A DNA stretch of 64,000 nt from Paenibacillus_I sp035510375 (GTDB lineage Bacteria > Bacillota > Bacilli > Paenibacillales > Paenibacillaceae): assembly GCF_035510375.1 (NCBI RefSeq), contig NZ_DATKHG010000003.1; one strand, written 5' to 3'. A program made the translations under genes and the position numbers. The notes beneath the pieces are model-generated. The model was not told where the DNA came from and ran no database searches. It saw nothing but the letters and a program-made list of their open reading frames with translations. Below are positions 59,038 to 64,000 of the stretch, piece after piece; within the stretch, counting starts at the first letter, position 1; each line of letters begins with the position of its first letter.

Positions 59038-59433
59038 CTATGTGTCTTCCCGGTATTCGATTGACTGTACCCTGCCGCTCAGCGGATTGAACCTGATGGT
59101 GACGTAGACGCCGAATTCTTTATTCTCCTTCCGCAGCCACAGCTTGAACTTTTCCTCAGACAGTTTGGAGGATACGTTGACTCGCCCCAAATGAAGGTAA
59201 TCCACGATCTCCGCACTGTACTTTTTCTTCGTCTCCTGCACTGCCATTCTACCCCACTCGACATACTCAGGATTTTTCATTGTCACTTTGTCTACAACGG
59301 ACCTGGCCAGCGCCGTCAGTTCCTTTTTCCCCACAGTAATTGTGGGTTCTATGGCTGCGCGGGCATCCACCGCCGAACTATGAGCAGCTAAAATGACCCA
59401 GCAAAGCAATACTGCGGCTATGGCTTTTCGCAT
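59038..59433 (-). CDS. DUF3889 secreted protein, YqzG-like
   Basis: A 131-residue secreted protein. The signal peptide (1-25, ending VDARA) precedes a DUF3889 domain: PEYVEWGRMAVQETKKKY, EIVDYLHLGRVNVS, EEKFKLWLRKENKEFGV and TIRFNPLSG. This is the pattern of YqzG-type Bacillales exported proteins of unknown function. The ATG at 59433 has AAAGGAGAG upstream; the longer ORF to 59550 is rejected. Confidence 0.85.
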   Translation of the reverse strand: MRKAIAAVLLCWVILAAHSSAVDARAAIEPTITVGKKELTALARSVVDKVTMKNPEYVEWGRMAVQETKKKYSAEIVDYLHLGRVNVSSKLSEEKFKLWLRKENKEFGVYVTIRFNPLSGRVQSIEYREDT

Positions 59434-59575
59434 CGGAATCACTCTCCTTTCTTTGTGAGTATGTTTTCCAACTCGCTCATAACCATTCGATTGGACCGAT
59501 TTTTGAGGGTGTAGGAATGAATTCCCGCCGCAGGGATAAAATAGGAACAAAAGAGAGATGGAGGTTATATGAACG

Positions 59576-60064
59576 ATGGATCGAAAAGATAAATGGACTG
59601 CGGAGGACGATTCGTTTTTAGCGGAGACCGTCCTGAGACATATTCAGTGCGGGAATTCTCAGCTTATGGCATTTGAACAGGCTTCGGTGCGCCTTAACCG
59701 CACATCAGCCGCCTGCGGGTTCAGGTGGAACAGCGAGCTGAGAAAGCAATACGAAAACGCGATTCGCAGAGCGAAACAAGAGCGGCTGCAGCATAAAAAG
59801 GGACAAGCCCATGGGCAACCGGACATTGTGATCACCCGTGGCGAGCCGCAACATGCCCCATCGGATGAATCGCCTCTTAGAGCCGTATCGCAATATATCG
59901 AGGAACTCGAGGAAAAAGTAAAAGAGCAGCAAGCGGAGATCGCACGACTGAAGGAAAAGCTGCATCAAGAACGCCCAGAACTGCTGGTAAGCGAGGATCT
60001 GCATCATTTAATGAAAATACTTAAGCATGCAAGAGATCTCGGATTTCTGGAGAAGGCAAATTAG
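59576..60064 (+). CDS. RsfA-family (prespore) transcriptional regulator
   Basis: A 162-residue DNA-binding protein. An N-terminal Myb/SANT-like helical domain (KWTAEDDSFLAETVLRHI, then SAACGFRWNSELRKQY) is followed by a polar linker and a coiled coil at about 105-135 (EELEEKVKEQQAEIARLKEK). This is the layout of RsfA/YlbO, which tunes sigma-F-dependent genes in the forespore. GGAGG lies 11 nt before the ATG. The target genes are not evident, and a second family member probably exists elsewhere. A long GC hairpin follows. Confidence 0.82.
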   Translation: MDRKDKWTAEDDSFLAETVLRHIQCGNSQLMAFEQASVRLNRTSAACGFRWNSELRKQYENAIRRAKQERLQHKKGQAHGQPDIVITRGEPQHAPSDESPLRAVSQYIEELEEKVKEQQAEIARLKEKLHQERPELLVSEDLHHLMKILKHARDLGFLEKAN

Positions 60065-60112
60065 AACTTTTATGCGGCCCGTCGGCTCCGACCGGCCGTT
60101 TGCGATACCGCA

Positions 60113-60164
60113 AGGAAAGGCTGCCCCAGCAGCGGGTTGAGCCCGCTGCCGGGGCAGCCTTTCC
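60113..60164 (+). terminator. Strong GC hairpin after the RsfA-like gene
   Basis: A near-perfect stem of about 22 bp (AGGAAAGGCTGCCCC...GGGGCAGCCTTTCCT with an inner GCAGCGGG/CCCGCTGC). There is no real U tract, so its role as terminator is likely but not proven. Confidence 0.6.
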
Positions 60165-60205
60165 TAATTCCGCTATATGGCGCCCGACAACAGCCTCCAG
60201 TTCAT

Positions 60206-60436
60206 TCAAGTCGGTTGTCGGTGCCTTACAGGCACTTTGAATGTCATTGACTTCAATTGTCCTGTATCACGATCGCAAACCGCCTCAAATGGAAAAGTCA
60301 GTTTTCGTATCAAGTATTCCCTGTAAAGCTTTAGCGTTTCATAAGAAACAGAAGGCAGGTCGTATCCATCTTCTTCTCCTTCAATCGTTTCAACTCCCAA
60401 TATCCCGGCAATGCGTTGTTCCGATTGGTCAAGCAT
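60206..60436 (-). CDS. Small protein with a CcbP-like segment
   Basis: A 76-residue protein I cannot place with confidence. Its middle, YREYLIRKLTFPFEAVCD, resembles the YL-x2-x-L-x-FPFEA opening of CcbP-type calcium-binding proteins, but the domain that would follow is too short here. It may be a short member or a truncated copy. The ribosome site is good (GGCAGGAGGGAAGGTC). It lies at the edge of the accessory region, 48 nt from the first 21-bp repeat. Confidence 0.5.
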   Translation of the reverse strand: MLDQSEQRIAGILGVETIEGEEDGYDLPSVSYETLKLYREYLIRKLTFPFEAVCDRDTGQLKSMTFKVPVRHRQPT

Positions 60437-60634
60437 GACCTTCCCTCCTGCCTAATTCCGACCCCAAGAAACCGATTCATGGATTGTTCCGGTGGCGATT
60501 TCGGACATCCTTGCGATTAAAGCTTGTATTATACATAGGGCAATGATCTTAATCGGTAATTTCCGCTCCTGTGCCCCGAACAAATAACAAACTTAGTCGA
60601 TTTTTTAAACTTTGGAATTACCTATCCAATTGTC
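60437..60634. other. Intergenic stretch with a 21-bp repeat copy
   Basis: 198 nt with no supportable ORF. It holds one copy of the 21-bp repeat (60484-60504) and AT-rich sequence, GGTAATTTCCGCTC, that resembles the transposase start region of the downstream IS relic (GGAATTTTCGCTC). Confidence 0.5.
60484..60504 (+). repeat. 21-bp repeat, copy 1 (probable IS end)
   Basis: TTGTTCCGGTGGCGATTTCG plus one G, identical to 62694-62714 and in the same orientation. Confidence 0.8.
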
Positions 60635-61611
60635 TCACAGCCGCTCCTTCAGCACCTGACGATCTTCCCGGCATCGTTCAAGCCCCAAACGGTAAATTTG
60701 CTCGGCCTTTCCCCGATCTCCTTCATCGCCTCTCATGTTGTACATATCACCCCAACCTACATATCCCCATACCCAATCTGGCTGTTCGTTCGTCAACTGT
60801 TCGTAGAGATGCTCAGCTTGAGCGTAGTCTTTCATGAGTTCATAAGATTCGGCAATGTCCCTGCGTAAATTCAACAAATTATGGGCATCCGTGTCAGGCA
60901 GCAGCTCCAGCATTTCCTTGCACACGGTAATTCGCTCTTCAAGCAAGGCTTTCCGCTCCATCAGACCGATGGATGCATTTCGGAGTTCATGCTGATAATC
61001 GGACACAACCCATTCGAAATCATACGTTGTATTCATCTCCCGATTCAGTTGATCCAACGAGCGCAGTCCCATAGAGTGAATGTACAACTCCTTCAATTGA
61101 TCCCACACCAGCCGGTACATGTCCAGCCTTTCCTGAACATACTTATCGCCCGAAAGAATATCCAATCGGTCGACGATATCCTCCAGTTTCTCGATACTGT
61201 ATAGGTCCGGGGCCCATCTCCGGCTTAGCTGCACCGCTGCGCAATAGGGAAAATCCGCGTCTCTCCCTTGGATGCGAGTCTGATTACGTTCCCGCCACAG
61301 CTCCGCCACTGTGCCCGGATCCAAGCTGCGACGCAAGTCATCAACGAATTCATAGCGGCTCACAGAGATACCCAACTCCTCCAACTTGGAAACGATCTCT
61401 TCATCTGACAACGGGTTCAACCGCTCCGGCATCCAAAAATCCGCCTCTTTGAACAGAGCAGACAATCCGGCCGCTTTCTCCCCCCTATATGCATAGAGAC
61501 AGCGGCAGACACGCCGGGTTTATCATATAGGGGTATACAGCACTTCTTGTACTTCTTTCCGCTTCCGCATGGGCAGAGATCATTTCTTCCGGGATTCATT
61601 TCTTCATCCAC
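60635..61611 (-). pseudogene. SEC-C metal-binding protein, frameshifted
   Basis: The N-terminal 45 residues (ATG at 61611) hold a SEC-C motif, NDLCPCGSGKKYKKCC, ending near MHIGG. The rest, about 285 residues in another frame from about 61480 to 60635, is a helical TPR-like protein (SDEEIVSKLEELG, EERITVCKEMLELL, AEHLYEQLTNEQPDWVWGY). The two join if the run of six G at 61480-61485 (minus strand) had seven. A one-base loss there would explain the break. SEC-C/TPR proteins of this type are common in Firmicutes, with unknown roles. The frameshift may be decay, slippage or a sequencing error. Confidence 0.75.
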
Positions 61612-61660
61612 TCACTTTCTCTACGTTTATTGTGATTTAGATCAGGGGAAACTACGCTTA

Positions 61661-62689
61661 TCAATCCCACAACGGATATTGCTCTGGCGCTTCTCCCTTG
61701 GACTCGACAATTGTTGGCTTGAGCGGCAAAGGCGCATCTTCCTCGATATGCACAAGCTCGACATCAAATCTCCACTCATCTCCAAAATCAAATAAATACA
61801 GCATACTTGCACCAATATAAAGGCTTACATCCGAGACTTTCACAAATAAGGTGTCGGCTTTCCCTTCCGCAGCCTCCGGGCAATAAATTGGATTTCCCGT
61901 CCTTTCGCTACCCCCGATGTAGAACGCATAAAGATGATCGTTGCCAAAATCAAACGCATCCTGAATCGCTATATGCAAATCGTATAAGGAATGGTTGTGG
62001 GACAATTCAATTTTCCTCCACACGCTTTTGGACAGCTTCACCTTGAAGGTATAGACACCGGCATGGGTCATTTCCGGCTCCTCTACCGTCTCGTTTATGT
62101 AGCCTTCCGGAAACAGATTTCTAAAGACCTCAAAGGGATGCTCGTCTTTTTCCTTGAAAGCCTTGATTTCCAAGGCCGAAAGCAAGAACGGCAAGTCATT
62201 CCTGTTCCAATATGGAAGCGCTTTTGATAGCAGGTAACGGCATGCCTCGATGCCAAATTCGTTCGGAAGGAACGCAAGGATGGAGTCCTCATATTTACCC
62301 CTAGCGCCTTCAATCTGTTCCAGTTCTCCCCAACCAAAGAAGCTCAAATGATGGAGAAAGTCTGCTCCTTCCGAATACAGCAGATCTATAAAACCTTGAT
62401 CTTTCATAACGCGCTGCTGAGCTTCAACACCAGCCACGGTTGCCAGCAGATTGTAAAAGGCCGATATCGAAATCCAGCGTGAAAACTTACCGTTAAAATC
62501 ATAGCGGGTCCAGTAAGTTTGCAGCATATAAACATACTTCTCAAAAGGATTCAGGCTTTGAAAGGTTTCCCATGCCGAAGTTTTTAACAATGATGGCTTG
62601 TCCTTCCCGGCATTTCCCTTAACATAGAGCCTTCCATCCAGCACCAGCGAGAACATCAGGTCGATGGCGGGACGACTTCCCCTCAACAT
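61661..62689 (-). CDS. pRiA4b ORF-3-type protein, 5'-truncated
   Basis: A 342-residue ORF. The C-terminal 150 residues match the plasmid pRiA4b ORF-3-like family: VYTFKVKLSKSVWRKIELS, HNHSLYDLHIAIQDAFDF, DHLYAFYIGG and YLFDFGDEWRFDVEL. The N-terminal part is helical and unassigned. The reading frame begins within 5 nt of the second 21-bp repeat, and MLRGSRPAIDLMF has no ribosome site. So the original 5' end was probably removed by IS insertion. Family function is unknown; members are sometimes labelled IS1096 passenger TnpR. Confidence 0.7.
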   Translation of the reverse strand: MLRGSRPAIDLMFSLVLDGRLYVKGNAGKDKPSLLKTSAWETFQSLNPFEKYVYMLQTYWTRYDFNGKFSRWISISAFYNLLATVAGVEAQQRVMKDQGFIDLLYSEGADFLHHLSFFGWGELEQIEGARGKYEDSILAFLPNEFGIEACRYLLSKALPYWNRNDLPFLLSALEIKAFKEKDEHPFEVFRNLFPEGYINETVEEPEMTHAGVYTFKVKLSKSVWRKIELSHNHSLYDLHIAIQDAFDFGNDHLYAFYIGGSERTGNPIYCPEAAEGKADTLFVKVSDVSLYIGASMLYLFDFGDEWRFDVELVHIEEDAPLPLKPTIVESKGEAPEQYPLWD

Positions 62690-62693
62690 CGAG

Positions 62694-62714
62694 TTGTTCC
62701 GGTGGCGATTTCGG
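62694..62714 (+). repeat. 21-bp repeat, copy 2 (probable left end of IS1595-type element)
   Basis: Identical to 60484-60504. It lies about 30 nt before the transposase reading frame, where the left terminal repeat of an IS would be. Confidence 0.75.
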
Positions 62715-62742
62715 CTCTTTCAATCCTAATTATATCATTCTC

Positions 62743-62940
62743 CTGGAATTTTCGCTCAACAAACCATGCCGCGAGCATCTGTTCCAGATCCGCTGGACGA
62801 ACGGCTTTGCTGCCCCAAATGCGAGCACAGTGTATTTTACTTTCTGGAAACCCGTAAGCTGCATCAATGCACGCGTTGCAAGCATCAGGCGTCTGTTACA
62901 GCAGGCACGATTATGCATAAATCCCATACCCCGCTGCTCA
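62743..62940 (+). pseudogene. IS1595-family transposase, N-terminal fragment with frameshift
   Basis: Frame one reads LEFSLNKPCREHLFQIRWTNGF. Frame two, from about 62808, reads CCPKCEHSVFYFLETRKL and then HQCTRCKHQASVTAGTIMHK, ending HTPLL. Together they form the zinc-ribbon N-terminus of IS1595-type transposases (C-P-x-C and C-x2-C, then SVTAGTIxHK). The frames join if the T run at 62806-62808 had one more T. Similarity stops after HTPLL, so the catalytic domain is missing. Clearly inactive. Confidence 0.8.
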
Positions 62941-63440
62941 ACATATCGAGATTGCCGGGGTTTCATAACCGGACGGATAAAATCAAAGCGAAGAGCAGCG
63001 AGAAGGGAAGGTATGCTTTGGCCAGGATGGCCATGAACATATGATCGCTGATCGGGATTTGAGATGCCGCAATCTTAAGAGCGAATAATGCAAGCAACGA
63101 TCCGGTTCGTAAGGTCCGAATATCGCCAGCGCGCCCGTCAGAGGGATGTCAATTCCACCAAGATGATTCCCTTCTCATACAGATCCAAATCCATTCTCGA
63201 AAAGGGGGAACAGCAGGGAGCAATCTTTGTGGGGGGGAATTCGAAGCCGCTACAAAAAATCCGAACAGGACGACGAAAGGCAGCAGAATCCTGTTCACGA
63301 TCGCATTGGAACGTATACCGGAATGCACGACATAAAAGGAAACCGAGCATAAATGATCTCCTTCGACAACTGCGGCGCGAACATGATCTCCTTCATCTGC
63401 CTAAACACATTCCGTTCGCTTGTCGAACACATATGCCGGA
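62941..63440. other. Gene-free, degenerate stretch
   Basis: About 500 nt with no supportable gene. On the minus strand short hydrophobic fragments can be read in different frames (for example ILLPFVVLFGFFVAAS near 63260 and AYLPFSLLFALILSVRL near 63000), as if one or two membrane-protein genes had decayed. I do not recognise the family. Confidence 0.45.
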
Positions 63441-63443
63441 TCA

Positions 63444-63930
63444 TTATGCCTTCAACAGCTTGGCATTAACGGCAACGACAATGGTGCTGAGAGACATAAG
63501 AACAGCTCCCACAGCGGGGGTCAACAGAATTCCGGCGCCGTACAGAACGCCGGCTGCCAACGGAATCGCCACGATATTGTACCCGGTCGCCCACCATAGA
63601 TTTTGCACCATTTTGCTGTATGTTTTCTTGGACAGTTCAAGAATCGAAACGACGTCCTTCGGATCGCTTCTCACCAGGATTACATCGGCCGTTTCAATGG
63701 CTACATCCGTGCCGGCTCCCACCGCGATTCCCAGGTCGGCCTTCGCCAGTGCCGGAGCGTCGTTCACCCCGTCTCCGGTCATGGCCACCCGATGCCCTGC
63801 GCGTTGAATTTCCGCGATTTTGTCCACTTTTTCATGCGGAAGGACTCCGGCGTAGATTTCAATCGTGTACAGCCGTTGCCGCTTGATGCGAAGCATGATC
63901 GTTGTGTTCATTACGGTAATCTTTGATCAT
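63444..63930 (-). pseudogene. Copper-type P-ATPase with internal deletion
   Basis: The C-terminal 145 residues of a CopA/CopB-type P1B-ATPase remain: EIYAGVLPHEKVDKIAEIQ, the hinge MTGDGVNDAPALAKADLG, VAIETADVILV, and the last two helices (WATGYNIVAIPLAAGVLYGAG, then PAVGAVLMSLSTIVVAVNAK). Just upstream, an ATG at 63930 with GAGGTG reads MIKDYRNEHNDHASHQ and then a stop, a His-rich start such as CopB proteins have. The actuator domain, the DKTGT phosphorylation site and most helices are absent. An internal deletion of well over 1 kb with a frame change would explain this. Confidence 0.72.
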
Positions 63931-64000
63931 TGCGTTCACCTCTTTACTATGAAATTTGATTCTGCATCATCGCTACCGAATTTCCTTAATGTGTTCCTTT

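Larger units (their letters stand above)
62694..62940 (+). mobile_element. IS1595-type insertion sequence remnant
   Basis: Contains the probable left end (62694-62714) and the 5' part of a transposase. Everything beyond about 62940 that the element would need (DDE domain, right end) is gone. Confidence 0.7.

Noticed and set aside
63138..63350. 70-codon minus-strand ORF in the gene-free stretch
   Set aside because: No recognisable domain; hydrophobic parts appear in three different frames around it, which speaks for decay and not for a real gene.
62941..63440. Remains of an Mrp-type antiporter subunit
   Set aside because: ILLPFVVLFGFF looked similar to MrpB at first, but the following SPGGGF element is absent and the resemblance ends after about 15 residues.

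Overview
The window is about 64 kb of GC-rich chromosome from an endospore-forming Firmicute, most likely a member of the Paenibacillaceae (Paenibacillus or Cohnella type). The case rests on sporulation genes (tlp, cotE, spoVK, an rsfA-like gene), strong AGGAGG-type ribosome binding sites, and a Bacillus-like order cotE-mutS-mutL-miaA-hfq and spoVK-hflX-ynbB-glnR-glnA near lexA/yneA. Most genes lie on the minus strand and are tightly packed, with many 1-4 nt stop/start overlaps.

Layout. 0-7.8 kb: end of a YdbT-like membrane protein, a PhnP-like metallohydrolase, two acetyltransferases, an ArlRS-like two-component system, a ChrA chromate transporter and a YfmM-like ABC-F protein. 7.9-14.5 kb: a Ser/Thr kinase with an unusual C-terminal domain, then a nucleic-acid maintenance operon (Fpg/Nei-type glycosylase, DNase IV, a small cyclic-phosphate-type receiver protein, an ABC ATPase and an RlmM-like 2'-O-methyltransferase) and a HAD phosphatase. 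14.5-20.7 kb: a Gfo/Idh/MocA oxidoreductase, the mitomycin-repair pair mrfB-mrfA, tlp with a visible sigma-G promoter, and rnz. 20.7-27.6 kb: metH and mtnD, divergent and both in methionine metabolism, a HAD phosphatase, a membrane protein, an aldo/keto reductase and a DUF896 protein. 27.8-29.1 kb: yneA and lexA, divergent across a region with four LexA-box candidates. 29.2-36.1 kb: glnA, glnR (GlnR box plus sigma-A promoter), ynbB, hflX, spoVK, ydcF-like and DUF402 genes. 36.3-48.9 kb: a class A PBP, hfq, miaA, an RsmJ-like methyltransferase, mutL, mutS, a putative amidoligase and cotE. 49-60.1 kb: an aromatic-acid-exporter-like protein, a three-gene SsuABC/ThiXYZ-type ABC importer, an M32 carboxypeptidase, a HesB-like protein, a beta-carbonic anhydrase, small conserved genes, a GH18 glycosidase with six N-terminal repeats, a DUF3889 protein and an RsfA-like regulator.

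From about 60.2 kb to the end the sequence changes character. It holds a frameshifted SEC-C protein, a 5'-truncated pRiA4b ORF-3-type gene, two copies of a 21-bp sequence, a broken IS1595-type transposase, a gene-free stretch of about 490 bp and the remains of a copper-type P-ATPase. This is a decaying accessory region shaped by IS insertion and deletion.

No complete new multi-gene defence or biosynthetic system was found. The items most worth following up are the six-repeat GH18 protein, the kinase fused to a MinD/CpaE-like domain, the amidoligase between cotE and mutS, the receiver protein inside the base-excision-repair operon, and the promoter architectures of lexA/yneA, tlp and glnR. No tRNA, rRNA or CRISPR array was seen. 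Domain boundaries and names come from reading motifs, not from database searches.
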